DNA of 64,000 bases from Rhodospirillaceae bacterium. GTDB taxonomy: Bacteria > Pseudomonadota > Alphaproteobacteria > Rhodospirillales > Rhodospirillaceae. How positions within the stretch are numbered: the first letter of the stretch is position 1; every line of letters starts with the position of its first letter. Below the pieces are notes generated by a model. The model did not search any database, had not been told where the DNA came from, and saw only the letters and a list, made by a program, of their open reading frames with translations. Location: assembly GCA_002737725.1 (NCBI GenBank), contig NSIP01000006.1, positions 1 to 64,000 of the forward strand, in the 5' to 3' direction. The translations under genes and the position numbers were made by a program. Of this stretch, positions 1 through 9,784 are shown in pieces.

Positions 1-836
1 AACACCGATGCGAAAACGCTGTCGTAGGCCTTGTTATAGTTGGCCTTAAGGTTGAACTCGAGGTTTTCGCTTGGTAGGAACCGCAGCTTAGCAGTGACGT
101 TGCGGGTCTCTTCTTTCCCAACGCGGCTGGTGTCGGCTTTGAACGGTACGCTGATAAAGCTGTTGACGGGCCCACGCGACACAGCGCTGTTCCCAACCGG
201 CGTAGTGCCGGGATAGTTGTTGCGATATTGGCCACCGTAATATTCCCAATTGCCTGACAGGAAATACTGCAACCGGTCTTCAACGATCGGGCCGCGCATC
301 CACATGGCGCCTTTATAGTCGCTGTGGCTGCCGACTTTGGTATTCACCTGGCCTTCAAATTCATTCGATGGTTGCTTCGTAACGTAGTTGATGGCACCGG
401 AGAAAGCGGCGCGGCCATACAGGGCTGATTGTGGGCCACGCAGAACTTCGACGCGCTCCAAGCCTTCGGTCGATACGGTGGCGATCGACGATGAAACGTA
501 CACGCCGTCGACGAAGAACGACGCCAAATCGTTACTGATCACGCTCGACTGTCCACGAATGATGGGGCGGTCGAAGCGGCGACCGAATGCTTTATCGAAT
601 GCGAAGTTGGGTGTGAATTTTTCAAGGTCATAAACGCTGGCGATGCCGATCGCCTTCAGGTCCTTCGAGCTGAACGCGGCAATCGACAGCGGAACATCTT
701 GCAAGCTTTCTTCGCGCTTACGCGCGGTGACCACGATTTCTTCAATCTGCAAACCTTGCGCCATCGCAAGTTCTGCGAAGCAAGTTGCCAACAAAGTGGC
801 GGCTGTGGTGGCCAACAGAGCACGTTTGAACGTCAT
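1..836 (-). CDS. TonB-dependent outer-membrane receptor, N-terminal part (runs off left edge)
   Basis: The reading frame is open from an ATG at 836 to the window edge, about 278 residues. It begins with a signal peptide ending near LAMAQ, then a TonB-box-like segment EEIVVTARKREE. A plug domain follows, with FFVDGVYV, GLERVEVLRGPQS and ALYGRAAFSGAINYVTK, and then the first barrel strands. Receptors of this class sit in the outer membrane and import iron chelates, cobalamin or other bulky ligands using TonB energy. The substrate cannot be read from this part. The gene lies downstream of a peptide-type ABC importer on the same strand, 357 bases away, so the two may serve one uptake route (inference). 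Most of the barrel is outside the window. Confidence 0.9.
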   Translation of the reverse strand, partial: MTFKRALLATTAATLLATCFAELAMAQGLQIEEIVVTARKREESLQDVPLSIAAFSSKDLKAIGIASVYDLEKFTPNFAFDKAFGRRFDRPIIRGQSSVISNDLASFFVDGVYVSSSIATVSTEGLERVEVLRGPQSALYGRAAFSGAINYVTKQPSNEFEGQVNTKVGSHSDYKGAMWMRGPIVEDRLQYFLSGNWEYYGGQYRNNYPGTTPVGNSAVSRGPVNSFISVPFKADTSRVGKEETRNVTAKLRFLPSENLEFNLKANYNKAYDSVFASV

Positions 837-1062
837 GGCGCAGTTCCTCGCTATCGTTGATAAAAATGGAAATTTTTACTTAGCGACAGCCCCCATGCAG
901 TCGCAGCATCCCCAAGGCTGATTAAAAGTGGGCATGGCGCACCAATGCAACTGGCAATTATCCAGACTGCCTATCTAGTTGGCGACTGTGGCATTCGGGT
1001 TACAGTAGGGGTTAGGCACAACTGCAGAAAAATTTCCTGTAAGGTCATTTTTTAGGGACAAA

Positions 1063-1081
1063 AATAATGAGAATAATCTAC
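1063..1081. promoter_or_regulatory. Possible Fur-type iron box upstream of the TonB receptor
   Basis: In the 357-base gap (837-1193) between the ABC operon and the TonB receptor, an AT-rich site AATAATGAGAATAATCTAC matches the 19-base Fur consensus at about 13 positions by eye. It lies about 230 bases upstream of the receptor start. The rest of the gap is AT-rich and has no ORF or clear hairpin. A cobalamin-riboswitch B12 box was looked for and not seen. This is a weak call, because many alphaproteobacteria use Irr or RirA instead of Fur. Confidence 0.2.
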
Positions 1082-1193
1082 AAAAATCAGGAAAAGAGGA
1101 TCAAAAGCTCATTACCCGTCAAATATTAACAAATCTGCGTCTGGATTTTAATTTACCCTGATTGATACGAGAAGTTGATGCCCCAGCTGAGGG

Positions 1194-2909
1194 CTATGCC
1201 GCGAACGCGCGCTCTAATGTAGGGACTGCGTCCATGAGGGTGCGGGTGTAGGCGTGTTCGGGGCGAGACAGCACTTGGTCTGCCGCGCCGGTTTCAACAA
1301 CCTTGCCCATATACATCACGGCGACGTAGTCAGAGATGTGTCGCACGACTGCGACGTTGTGCGAGATAAAGAGGTAGCTGAGCTGAAACTTTTCTTGAAG
1401 GTCGAGGAGCAGATTTAAAATCTGCGCCTGAACTGAAACGTCCAGCGCCGATGTAGGCTCATCGAGAATCAGCAAACGCGGATGGACCGAGAGCGCGCGA
1501 CCAATGGCAATGCGTTGGCGCTGACCACCTGAAAACTCATGCGGCAGGCGGTCGATCGCGCTGGGGTCAAGGCCAACCATTTCGCATAAACCCGCAGCGG
1601 TTTCACGCAGCTCATTTCGGCTGGGGCTTTTGCCGACGGTGAGCGGTTCAGTCATGATCCGCCAGGTCGGCCAGCGTGGATCCAGCGAGCTTTGCGGGTC
1701 TTGAAAAACGATTTGCACTTCGCGGCGCGTCAGGTCATCGTGGTCCTTGAGGTTTTTGCCTTTGTAGCGCAGCTCACCCTCGGCGAGCGGCACAAGGCCA
1801 ACAATTGAATTTGCAAATGATGTTTTTCCGCAGCCCGATTCACCGACGATGGCCAGCGTCTGGCCTTCCGTGATGCTCAGGTTGACATGGTCGACAGCGG
1901 TTTGAAAACTAATAGCGCGACCGAGAAGGTTGTATTTTTTAGGGTAACTCACGGTGGCATTGACCGCCTCGAATAAAGGCTGGCCCTGACCATAGAGTTT
2001 AAAGCCTGCTTGAATAGTGGTGCGAACCACCACCGGCGCGGCTGCGCTGTCAGCGCCATCAATCATAGAGGCGGCGACCGTTTCCAAACGCGACTTTGGT
2101 TTTTTGCCTTCCGGCAGTGCGTTCAAGAGTGCGCGTGTATAGGCGTGCTGCGGTTTGCCGATCACGTCGCGCGTCAGGCCCTGCTCAACGATCTTGCCTT
2201 TATACATCACGTACACGCGGTCACAAAGTTGTGCGACCACTGCCAGATCGTGAGTGATCAGCATCACAGATGTTTTTGTCGCCCGTGCGCGCTCTTTCAA
2301 CAAATTCAGAATTTGCGCCTGGACCGTCACATCAAGCGCCGTCGTCGGTTCGTCGGCGACAATGAGTTTTGGATTGCACGAGAACGCCATGGCGATCATC
2401 ACGCGCTGACGCATACCACCCGACAGCTCGTGTGGGTAGGCGTTGAACACACGCTCGGTATCCTGAATTTTCATATCGGCCAGCAAATTGAGCGACAGTC
2501 TCTCGGCCTCTTCCTCGGTGATCTTTTGGTGACGCATGATGACGTCGAACATTTGTTCGCGCACGCGCAGCACCGGGTTCAGCGCCGTCATGGGCTCTTG
2601 GAAAATCATTGAGACTTCCCCGCCACGCACGTGCTGCAAGTCTTTTTCACCCATGGTCAGAACGTCGCGGCCCAGAACCGACACCGCGCCGTGAGGAATT
2701 TTCGTTTTAGTGCGAGGTAACAGGCGCAGAATGTTCAGCGCGGTCACAGATTTGCCCGAGCCGGACTCGCCCACCACACCCACCACTTCGCCCTTGTCGA
2801 TATGCAGTGAAATACCTTTCAGCGCTTCCACCACAGAGTCTTGACCCAGAAAATGAAGGGCCAAGTTATCAATATTCAGAACAGAACTGGGGCTGGCCAC
2901 TGAGGTCAT
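1194..2909 (-). CDS. Dipeptide/oligopeptide ABC transporter, fused double ATP-binding protein
   Basis: This 571-residue protein holds two complete ABC ATPase domains in tandem, like YejF or a DppD-DppF fusion. In domain 1, Walker A is GESGSGKS (47-54), the signature is LSGGMRQR (162-169) and Walker B is near IVADEP (183-188). In domain 2, Walker A is GESGCGKT (356-363), the signature is FSGGQRQR, and the Walker B reads ILDEP. Each half ends with the oligopeptide-family tail containing HAYTRALL or HAYTRTLM. It powers the two permeases encoded just upstream (2940-4877), 30 bases away on the same strand. No substrate-binding protein lies in this cluster. The ligand may be peptides, nickel or another small compound. 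Confidence 0.93.
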   Translation of the reverse strand: MTSVASPSSVLNIDNLALHFLGQDSVVEALKGISLHIDKGEVVGVVGESGSGKSVTALNILRLLPRTKTKIPHGAVSVLGRDVLTMGEKDLQHVRGGEVSMIFQEPMTALNPVLRVREQMFDVIMRHQKITEEEAERLSLNLLADMKIQDTERVFNAYPHELSGGMRQRVMIAMAFSCNPKLIVADEPTTALDVTVQAQILNLLKERARATKTSVMLITHDLAVVAQLCDRVYVMYKGKIVEQGLTRDVIGKPQHAYTRALLNALPEGKKPKSRLETVAASMIDGADSAAAPVVVRTTIQAGFKLYGQGQPLFEAVNATVSYPKKYNLLGRAISFQTAVDHVNLSITEGQTLAIVGESGCGKTSFANSIVGLVPLAEGELRYKGKNLKDHDDLTRREVQIVFQDPQSSLDPRWPTWRIMTEPLTVGKSPSRNELRETAAGLCEMVGLDPSAIDRLPHEFSGGQRQRIAIGRALSVHPRLLILDEPTSALDVSVQAQILNLLLDLQEKFQLSYLFISHNVAVVRHISDYVAVMYMGKVVETGAADQVLSRPEHAYTRTLMDAVPTLERAFAA

Positions 2910-2939
2910 GCGTCTATTCTTTACTTTTGCGAGACTGAA

Positions 2940-3875
2940 TTAAACGTCGATGCTGCGGCCGCGTTTGCGCGACAAGCTGGCGATGCCATCGCCGACCAAG
3001 TTCATGGTGATCACGGCCAGCACGATTGCCCCTGCGGGAACCATCAACATGCCTGGTGCCTTCAGTAAGTATTGGCGGCTCTCGGCCAACATGTTGCCCC
3101 AGGTTGGCACCCCTAAGGGTGCGCCGATGCCAAGGAACGACAGCGCGCTTTCGGCAATCAGAAGGCCTGCGAAGTGGAAGGCGAAAATCACGAACAAGCT
3201 GGCGCGCACGCCCGGCAGAACGTGCCCGAACATGATTGCGATGCGGCTGACGCCGGCAATCCGCGCGGCCTTGACGTAATCACGTTGATAAATCGACGTT
3301 GCTTCGGCGTAGACAACGCGCATGAAGACCACCCAGGCCAGCAGGCCCAAGGTGAAAACGAGGGGCACGAAACCATGGCCGACGATCACCACCACCACAA
3401 TGGCAACGACGAGGAAGGGGAAGGACTGCAATGTGTCGGTGAACTGACGAATGATAGTGCGCGCCCAACCTTCTTTTTCTGCCGCCATCAGGCCCAGCGT
3501 GGTGCCGATGAACAGATTGATGATGTTGGCTGTTAACGCACAGGCCATCGACCACTGCAGTCCAGCGACGGCGCGGCTCCAGAGGTCGCGGCCTAAGTGA
3601 TCGCTGCCCAGCAGATAATCTTTCTCACCCGCCTTTGCGAAGCGCGCCATCAAGTCGCCTTGCATCGGGTCGTGGGTTTGCAGGAATGCTCCGAAGACGG
3701 CCAGGATAACAATGGCGATGAACAAGATACTCGCCACAACGATTTCGATGTTGGTGTACTGCTTCAGCTTCGACCGATTAAAGCGCGCGATCGGGTCGAG
3801 CGGATTCAAGCTGGCCCCTTCCGCTTTTGCAATCGCGACGGGACCTTCGGGTTTACTGGTTTGGTGACCGGCCAT
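2940..3875 (-). CDS. ABC transporter permease, DppC/OppC type
   Basis: This is a 311-residue inner-membrane permease. A cytoplasmic N-terminus and a first membrane span (about residues 45-65) are followed by the family motif GTDHLGRDLWSR, here GSDHLGRDLWSR. The binding-protein-dependent transport domain has about five further spans and an EAA loop near YVKAARIAGVSR. The end, GDGIASLSRKRGR, is close to the usual family terminus. It pairs with the DppB-type permease encoded 3 bases upstream and with the double ATPase downstream. Length and motifs are complete. Confidence 0.92.
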   Translation of the reverse strand: MAGHQTSKPEGPVAIAKAEGASLNPLDPIARFNRSKLKQYTNIEIVVASILFIAIVILAVFGAFLQTHDPMQGDLMARFAKAGEKDYLLGSDHLGRDLWSRAVAGLQWSMACALTANIINLFIGTTLGLMAAEKEGWARTIIRQFTDTLQSFPFLVVAIVVVVIVGHGFVPLVFTLGLLAWVVFMRVVYAEATSIYQRDYVKAARIAGVSRIAIMFGHVLPGVRASLFVIFAFHFAGLLIAESALSFLGIGAPLGVPTWGNMLAESRQYLLKAPGMLMVPAGAIVLAVITMNLVGDGIASLSRKRGRSIDV

Positions 3876-3878
3876 TAC

Positions 3879-4877
3879 TTACGCTCCCTTGGTCCGTAAG
3901 CGTGGATCGAGGAATCGGAACACCAAGTCGGTCGATGCATTCACGCTGAAAACCAAAATTGCGATCATGAAGGCCAAAGCTTGAACGACCGGAAAGTCGA
4001 GAGTCTGCACCGACTCCAGCAGCAGCCAGCCCATGCCGGGCCACGAGAAAATCGTCTCAATAATTGCACTGCCGCCCAGCAAGGCGGCGAATTGTGTTCC
4101 AATCAGTGCGGCCGCGCCGAGCAGTGCATTGGGCACGGCGTGTTTCCATAACAGCGCCATTTGGCTGGCCCCGTTGGCGCGCGCTGTTCGGATGTAATCT
4201 TCGCGCATGGCTTCGGCCACGTTGGCCGCGACCACACGCGTGAGGCTTGGGAACAGGAACGAGGCCAGGCTGCACACGGGCAAGACCCAGGTCTTAGGCT
4301 CGTACCATTCGTAGCCCAGTGAGGGCAGCAGCCGCAGATTTACCGCAAAAATCTGAATCAAGACCAGTGCCGTGACGAAGCCGGGCACGCCTTGCATGAC
4401 AAACAAAAACCCCGAGACCATACGGCGTTCGGGGTTTTCAGGCTTAAAGCCAAGCCATGAGCCCAGCGGGATGGCGATGGAGGCTGTCAAAAGAATTGCC
4501 ATTCCCGCCAAATGCAAGGTGCGGGGCACCATATCGAGCACTTTTCCAAGGGCAGGTTCGGCACTGGCCAATGATTTGCCAAAGTCGAACTGCAAGACGT
4601 TCCACATATAAGAGAAGTATTGAATAAGTAGCGGACGGTCCAAACCGAACTGAGCGCGAATCGCAGCCAACTGTTCTGGCGTAGCATCATTGCCCGCCAG
4701 GACCAAAGCCGGGTCTCCGGCCTGCCGCAGCACAAAGAAAAGCAAGGTGGTGACGGCAAAGATCAGCCAGGCCAGCTTCCGCAGCTGTAGGAACAACGGA
4801 ATAAGCCCGGTCAGGATGTCCTGCGCCGTGGTTTTTGTGTTAGCCACGCTCGAGGCGCTCGCGGTACCTGAGCTCAT
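3879..4877 (-). CDS. ABC transporter permease, DppB/OppB type
   Basis: This 332-residue inner-membrane permease is the first gene of the importer operon. A short cytoplasmic N-terminus leads to a membrane span (about 35-55). The family segment around FGLDRPLLIQYF and DFGKSL follows, then further spans, and an EAA loop near YIRTARANGASQ. The C-terminal GSAIIETIFSWPGMG is typical of DppB proteins. The ATG at 4877 gives the normal family start. The 150 bases upstream (4878-5025) hold no gene and probably contain the operon promoter, which I could not define. Confidence 0.92.
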   Translation of the reverse strand: MSSGTASASSVANTKTTAQDILTGLIPLFLQLRKLAWLIFAVTTLLFFVLRQAGDPALVLAGNDATPEQLAAIRAQFGLDRPLLIQYFSYMWNVLQFDFGKSLASAEPALGKVLDMVPRTLHLAGMAILLTASIAIPLGSWLGFKPENPERRMVSGFLFVMQGVPGFVTALVLIQIFAVNLRLLPSLGYEWYEPKTWVLPVCSLASFLFPSLTRVVAANVAEAMREDYIRTARANGASQMALLWKHAVPNALLGAAALIGTQFAALLGGSAIIETIFSWPGMGWLLLESVQTLDFPVVQALAFMIAILVFSVNASTDLVFRFLDPRLRTKGA

Positions 4878-5025
4878 GCGTCTCCCTTACGTCCCTGCTG
4901 AAGCCTTGTTTGGCTTGATTCTATTTATTGTCCCTAATTAGGGCATGCGGAGACTATACCAATCAAATAATAGCCTTCTACAGGAATCTATCCTCCCCAG
5001 GATGATCCGGAACTTAACGTCTCAT

Positions 5026-5561
5026 TTGCCCGTATAAAAAGAGCAACCCAACGAGCGGGTCTTTGTCATTTTTATGAGCTGCCGCTTTTGTTCGCGCTTG
5101 CTCAGGTGGAGTCAGAATTTCAAGATCAGGGCCCCTTCTTGGGCCAGGGCGTGTTCAAACGATTTGATGCGCAGCAAGGCATCATCGAAGACCGCCCGCG
5201 TTATCTTTCCCTCGGCGAAGGCAGCGATGGGGTCGGAATACCAGCCTCCAATATAAAGTCCGACGGTTCCCGCTGCCGGCAGGCTGCGCCATTAGCGCTA
5301 AAATAGAGGGCGTTCAGTTTCTTCGTCACCGGGGTCAACGAATGTGGTGGTTGCGATCCAGCGTGGGTCCATCCAGGTGTTGAGCAGGTTGACGGTATCG
5401 ATCACCCCAGCCCCCTTGACCCCGCTCAGAATAACCAGGGTCGGAAAGTCTGCCGTTCTGGCCCTTTGCTGAAGCCCGATGAGGCTCAGGCGCAACTTGT
5501 CCCAAATCTCACGAAAGGCTTCATCTGAAAGGTTGGCTCCCACTTCCGCTTTTTCAAACAT
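5026..5561 (-). pseudogene. pap: Decayed polyphosphate:AMP phosphotransferase (PPK2/Pap), N-terminal remnant
   Basis: The ATG at 5561 opens an 87-codon frame that follows the Pap N-terminus: MFEKAEVG, then FPTLVILSGVKGAG, then NTWMDPR and ETERPLF. The frame meets TAG, then continues without shift as R, a TAA, WRSLPAAGTVGLYIGGWYSD and DALLRIKSFEHAL. It meets a TGA in KF(stop)LHLSK and goes on to KREQKRQL. In the family the first and third stops are conserved tryptophans (MWRFWR, KFWFHLSK). Near 5035 a second frame gives KDPL, suggesting a frameshift as well. The remaining roughly 330 residues of a usual ~500-residue Pap are absent. The gene would have moved phosphate from polyphosphate to AMP, and it cannot work now. 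Confidence 0.85.
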
Positions 5562-5800
5562 GGCTTAAATCTGCCCTTTCTGAGCGCACGGCCATCCCGC
5601 CGCGCTGGGCTTTTTGGATGACAGCGCGCCACCCTTGGATTCCCGTCGCGACTATTGTATGCCCCCGCCTTCATTCGTTGAGGCGAGGCTTTTCTGCCGC
5701 CTAATGTCCGATACGCCGCAAGGTTAAGCCTTGATCCGGCGCAAGGCCAAGCAAAGCGGTCAGGATCAACCCCGTCTCTGCCTTAGTAAGGAGCAAACCC

Positions 5801-6808
5801 ATGGCTGTACGTGTCGCTCTTAATGGTTTTGGCCGTATCGGCCGGATGGTGTTCAGGGCGCTGATCGAGTCCAAACGCACCGACATTGAAATTGTGGCCA
5901 TTAATGATCTTGGCCCGCCCGAGTCCAATGCACACCTTTTGAAATGGGACTCCGTCCACGGCCCAATGCCTGAGGACGTTTCGGTCTCGGGCGATATTCT
6001 CTCGGTCGCTGGTCGGCAGTTCAAGGTGCTGAAAGAAAGAGACCCCACCAAGCTGCCCTGGGGCGACATGAAGGTTGATATTGTCGCCGAATGTACGGGC
6101 ATTTTCTCGGATAAAGACAAAGCCCAGGTTCATATCGGGGCGGGCGCAAAACGCGTTTTGGTCTCCGCTCCGTCTGCGGGTGCTGATTTGACCGTCGTGT
6201 ACGGCGTCAATCATCAGAAACTGACGAGTTCTCATATCGTCGTTTCCAATGCCTCGTGCACAACCAACTGCCTCGCGCCGGTCGCCTATATTCTGCAAAA
6301 GAATTTCGGCGTGAAGCACGGCTACATGACGACCATCCACGCCTATACCGGCGACCAGTCGACTGTCGACACGTTGCACAAGGATTTGCGTCGCGCGCGC
6401 GCGGCCGCGCTGAGCATCATTCCCACGTCGACCGGCGCGGCCAAGGCAGTCGGTGAAGTGTTGCCAGAGCTGAAGGGCAAGCTGGACGGCACGTCTCTGC
6501 GCGTGCCGACACCCAATGTCTCGGTGGTTGATTTCAAATGCGTTCTGGCTAAGGACGTGACCGAAGCCGAGATCAATGCCGCCATGACGATGGCGGCGAA
6601 CGGTGAGTTGAAGGGCATTCTCGCCGTCAACACGCTGCCGCTGGTGTCGATTGATTTCAATCACAACCCCCACAGCTCGGTGTTCGATGCCACACAGACC
6701 AAAGTTCTGGAAAAGAATTTTGTTCGCGTGCTGAGTTGGTATGACAACGAGTGGGGTTTCTCGAACCGCATGCTCGATACGCTGAACGCCATGGGCAAAT
6801 TGCTCTAA
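5801..6808 (+). CDS. gap: Glyceraldehyde-3-phosphate dehydrogenase, type I
   Basis: This 335-residue cytoplasmic enzyme of glycolysis and gluconeogenesis oxidises glyceraldehyde 3-phosphate with NAD(P)+ and phosphate. The Rossmann motif NGFGRIGR (8-15) is followed by the active-site SNASCTTNC with catalytic Cys153. His180 lies in TTIHAYTGDQ, and the C-terminal SWYDNEWGFSNRM is typical. A good ribosome site, AAGGAG, precedes the ATG. pgk follows after 6 bases, so the two are co-transcribed. The 239 bases upstream separate it from the divergent pap remnant and hold no gene. Confidence 0.97.
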   Translation: MAVRVALNGFGRIGRMVFRALIESKRTDIEIVAINDLGPPESNAHLLKWDSVHGPMPEDVSVSGDILSVAGRQFKVLKERDPTKLPWGDMKVDIVAECTGIFSDKDKAQVHIGAGAKRVLVSAPSAGADLTVVYGVNHQKLTSSHIVVSNASCTTNCLAPVAYILQKNFGVKHGYMTTIHAYTGDQSTVDTLHKDLRRARAAALSIIPTSTGAAKAVGEVLPELKGKLDGTSLRVPTPNVSVVDFKCVLAKDVTEAEINAAMTMAANGELKGILAVNTLPLVSIDFNHNPHSSVFDATQTKVLEKNFVRVLSWYDNEWGFSNRMLDTLNAMGKLL

Positions 6809-6814
6809 CCACAC

Positions 6815-8008
6815 ATGGCACGCTTCAAGACGCTCGATCAGGCTGACGTTGCGGGCAAGCGTGTGTTGGTGCGCGCCGACCTGAATGTTCCGATGAAGGC
6901 TGGCGTAGTGGGCGATGCCACACGGCTGCAGCGCTTGGTGCCAACCCTACGGACGCTGGCTTCAAAAGGCGCGAAGGTCGTCGTGCTGTCGCATTTCGAC
7001 CGCCCGAAGGGTAAGCGCGTGCCTGAGATGTCACTCGCCCCTGTGGCCCAAAAGCTCTCCAAAATCCTGGGGCAAACCGTGGCCTTTGCCGACGATTGCA
7101 TCGGGCCCGATGCACAAAAAATTGTCTCGGGCCTCAGCAATGGCCAAATCGCCGTTCTTGAAAACCTGCGCTATCACAAAGGCGAAGAAGCCAACGATCC
7201 GCTGTTTGCCAGAAATTTGGCTGCGCTCGGCGACGTTTATGTCAACGACGCGTTTTCTGCGGCACATCGTGCCCACGCATCGACCGAAGCGATTACGCAC
7301 CTCTTGCCCGCCTTTGCAGGTTTGCAAATGCAAGCTGAACTCGAAGCCTTGGCGGCGGCCCTAGAGAGCCCTCAAAAGCCTGTCATGGCGATTGTTGGTG
7401 GGTCGAAGGTTTCAACCAAGCTTGACCTGCTTTCGAACTTGGTCGCGCGTGTGAATGTGCTGGTGATTGGCGGCGGGATGGCAAACACGTTCCTGTTTGC
7501 GCAAGGTATCGATGTTGGCAATTCTTTATGCGAGCGTGACCTCGTCGACACCGCACGTCAGGTCTTGGCCAAAGCGACGGTGATGGGGTGCCAAATTATT
7601 CTGCCCCAAGATGTCGTGATTGCAGATGCGCTGAAATCCGGCGCTGCCAGTGCCGTCGTGACCATCGATTCAATTCCGCCCGGCAAAATGATTTTGGATG
7701 TGGGGCCTGCCAGCACCCAAACCATCATTCACCAGCTTGGCCTGTGCAAAACACTGCTGTGGAATGGCCCGGTCGGCGCCTTTGAAACCAAGCCTTTTGA
7801 TCAGGCCACCATGGGCATTGCCCACGCGGCGGCGAGCTTAACGAAAGCTGGCTCGCTCGTCTCAATCGCGGGCGGTGGCGATACCGTTGCCGCATTGAAT
7901 GCCGCCAATATGAGCAGTGATTTCACATATGTGTCGACAGCGGGTGGCGCTTTTCTGGAATGGCTTGAAGGCAAAGAGTTGCCGGGCGTGAAGGCACTGG
8001 CTGGCTAA
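6815..8008 (+). CDS. pgk: Phosphoglycerate kinase
   Basis: This 397-residue enzyme transfers phosphate between 1,3-bisphosphoglycerate and ADP, the step after Gap. The N-terminal signature is RVLVRADLNVPM (14-25), followed by LSHFDRPKGKR and NDAFSAAHRAHAS. The nucleotide domain has MAIVGGSKVSTK, and the C-terminal glycine-rich loop is SIAGGGDTVAALN. The length is normal. Its last 4 bases overlap the end of a convergent, decayed LysE-family gene. Confidence 0.97.
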   Translation: MARFKTLDQADVAGKRVLVRADLNVPMKAGVVGDATRLQRLVPTLRTLASKGAKVVVLSHFDRPKGKRVPEMSLAPVAQKLSKILGQTVAFADDCIGPDAQKIVSGLSNGQIAVLENLRYHKGEEANDPLFARNLAALGDVYVNDAFSAAHRAHASTEAITHLLPAFAGLQMQAELEALAAALESPQKPVMAIVGGSKVSTKLDLLSNLVARVNVLVIGGGMANTFLFAQGIDVGNSLCERDLVDTARQVLAKATVMGCQIILPQDVVIADALKSGAASAVVTIDSIPPGKMILDVGPASTQTIIHQLGLCKTLLWNGPVGAFETKPFDQATMGIAHAAASLTKAGSLVSIAGGGDTVAALNAANMSSDFTYVSTAGGAFLEWLEGKELPGVKALAG

Positions 8009-8654
8009 TATCCAACAGTCTGCGCGATCATCCACGCCACAAAGCCCAGTAAAATAATCGCCGATGCTGTGTTGATCTTGGCCGACACGCTTGGTCCGAT
8101 TTTTGTTCAGAACGCAGCGACCGACCCGCTCAAAAACAACCACCACGCCATGGATCCAACGAATGTGCCGCAGACGAGCATGGTTGCTTGTGCTGATATG
8201 CTATTGGACTCATTACCTGACACGGCGAGTCCCGCACCAGCAAAAATCGCCGCAAAAGAAAGGATGATCATGGTGTTTGCAAGCGTCATGCCACAGGTGC
8301 TGACAAAGGCGATCCAAAGTGATGGTGCCGTTGATGTTCTATTAGTATCGCGGTCTGGCTCAGCAGGCTTTTGCTGCCATGCGCCCCAAGAAATCCAAAT
8401 TAAAACGACGATGCCGACGACACTTAAATAAGGGCCCGCACTTTCTAAGAAGAAGCTAATGGTACTGATGCCAAAGGCACCGAGTGCAGCATAGATGGCA
8501 TCAGCCGTTGCGGCGCCAAGGCCTGTCACAAAGCCAGCCGTCATGCCCTGTGTAGCGTTGTGCGTATACACAAGATACTGATAGGCCCAACGGGCGCAGC
8601 GATAGAAACGCCAATCACCAGACCCTTCGCTCAATCAGCCAAGAGTTTGAACAT
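8005..8654 (-). pseudogene. Decayed LysE-family amino-acid exporter
   Basis: Reading from an ATG at 8654 gives MFKLLAD, a TGA stop, AKGLVIGVSIAAPVGPIS and CIRTTLHR. A single-base loss in a G run near 8535-8545 then shifts the frame to MTAGFVTGLGAATADAIY, and five hydrophobic segments follow. A second TGA interrupts SVAAF(stop)TKIGPSVSA, after which the frame runs to VAWMIAQTVGY and a TAG at 8005. Reassembled, the product is about 216 residues, normal for LysE/RhtB exporters of the APVGPI subgroup. Three independent lesions make it a pseudogene. Its 3' end overlaps the convergent pgk by 4 bases. Confidence 0.85.
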
Positions 8655-8675
8655 CAGCGTTCACTGTTAAACGTT

Positions 8676-9629
8676 TTAAGCTTGAATTGTACGGCCCATG
8701 TGCGCGAACTTATCGCGGCGGCGCGCACGCAATTGCCCGGCGTCGATTTTGACCAATTGATTGAGGTGCGTCTCAAGGGCATCGCGCACCGCAGAGACTG
8801 CGGCTTTGGGCGAGCGATGTGCGCCGCCGATGGGCTCGTGAATAATGCCGTCGATCACGCCCAGCTTTTCCAAATCTTGGGCCGTCAACTTCAGCGCGTC
8901 GGCGGCGGCCTTGGCTTGATCACCGTCGCGCCACAAAATCGATGCGCAGCCTTCGGGCGAAATAACCGAGTAGATAGAATGCTCCAGCATCAGCACCACG
9001 TTACCGGTGGCTAACGCAATAGCGCCGCCAGAGCCACCTTCACCAATAATGATCGAGATCAGCGGGACACGCACATCAAGGCAGGTTTGAATACAACGCG
9101 CGATGGCTTCTGCCTGGCCTCTTTCTTCGGCACCCACACCGGGGTATGCGCCTGCGGTATCGACAAAGGTGATGATGGGGATGCCAAATTTATCAGCGAG
9201 ATTCATGAGGCGACGGGCTTTGCGATAACCCTCGGGCCGCGCCATGCCAAAGTTATGTTTGATGCGGGTTTCGGTATCGCGACCTTTTTCCAGGCCGATC
9301 ACCATCACGCTGCGACCTTTGATGCGCCCGAGGCCGCCGATAATCGCAGCGTCCTCGCCGTACACGCGGTCGCCTGCCAAGGGCGTAAAATCTTCCACCA
9401 GCGCTTTGATGTAGTCGACTGTATGTGGCCGGTCGGGGTGGCGGGCTACCAATGTTTTCTGCCAAGGCGTCAATCTTGAATACGTCGATCCAAGATCGCG
9501 CTCGACCTTGGCCTGCAAGCGGCTGACTTCCTCAGCGATGTTCATGCCATCGGAATCAGACAAGTGCCGCAATTCGGCAATCTTGCCTTCCAGCTCTGCT
9601 ATGGGCTTTTCGAAATCCAGAAAATGCAT
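8676..9629 (-). CDS. accA: Acetyl-CoA carboxylase carboxyltransferase subunit alpha
   Basis: This 317-residue cytoplasmic protein forms the carboxyltransferase with AccD and makes malonyl-CoA for fatty acids. The N-terminus MHFLDFEKPIAELEGKI is typical. Family blocks include TPWQKTLVARHPDRP, GDRVYGEDAAIIGG, VDTAGAYPGVGAEERGQ and the oxyanion-loop region IIGEGGSGGAIAL. SPEGCASILWRD follows. Length and start are standard. The other acc genes are not in the window. In many relatives accA follows xerD, but here the two are about 15 kb apart. Confidence 0.97.
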   Translation of the reverse strand: MHFLDFEKPIAELEGKIAELRHLSDSDGMNIAEEVSRLQAKVERDLGSTYSRLTPWQKTLVARHPDRPHTVDYIKALVEDFTPLAGDRVYGEDAAIIGGLGRIKGRSVMVIGLEKGRDTETRIKHNFGMARPEGYRKARRLMNLADKFGIPIITFVDTAGAYPGVGAEERGQAEAIARCIQTCLDVRVPLISIIIGEGGSGGAIALATGNVVLMLEHSIYSVISPEGCASILWRDGDQAKAAADALKLTAQDLEKLGVIDGIIHEPIGGAHRSPKAAVSAVRDALETHLNQLVKIDAGQLRARRRDKFAHMGRTIQA

Positions 9630-9784
9630 TGCTCTGTCGATCCCTAACCGGTCGTTCTCGCGTTCGTCGTGTGGGGCCGCCCAAGGTGGGGCGGCGGCAA
9701 TGGGTAAGCATCAATGCCCAAGCCTGGTCTTGAAGTCAACTAAAGAGGCCGTAAAAATTACCTAAACCATTGATATATATATCT

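Noticed and set aside
837-1193. Cobalamin riboswitch before the TonB receptor
   Set aside because: No B12 box or matching stem was found, despite cobST being in the window.
5783-6814. 343-codon frame opposite gap
   Set aside because: It mirrors the gap codon pattern, has no family features and gap is certain.
5026-8654. TGA read as tryptophan
   Set aside because: Several stops fall at Trp positions in the pap and LysE remnants, but TGA ends intact genes (aroK, dsbB, queC, queE, the J-domain gene), and the remnants also have TAG, TAA and frameshifts.
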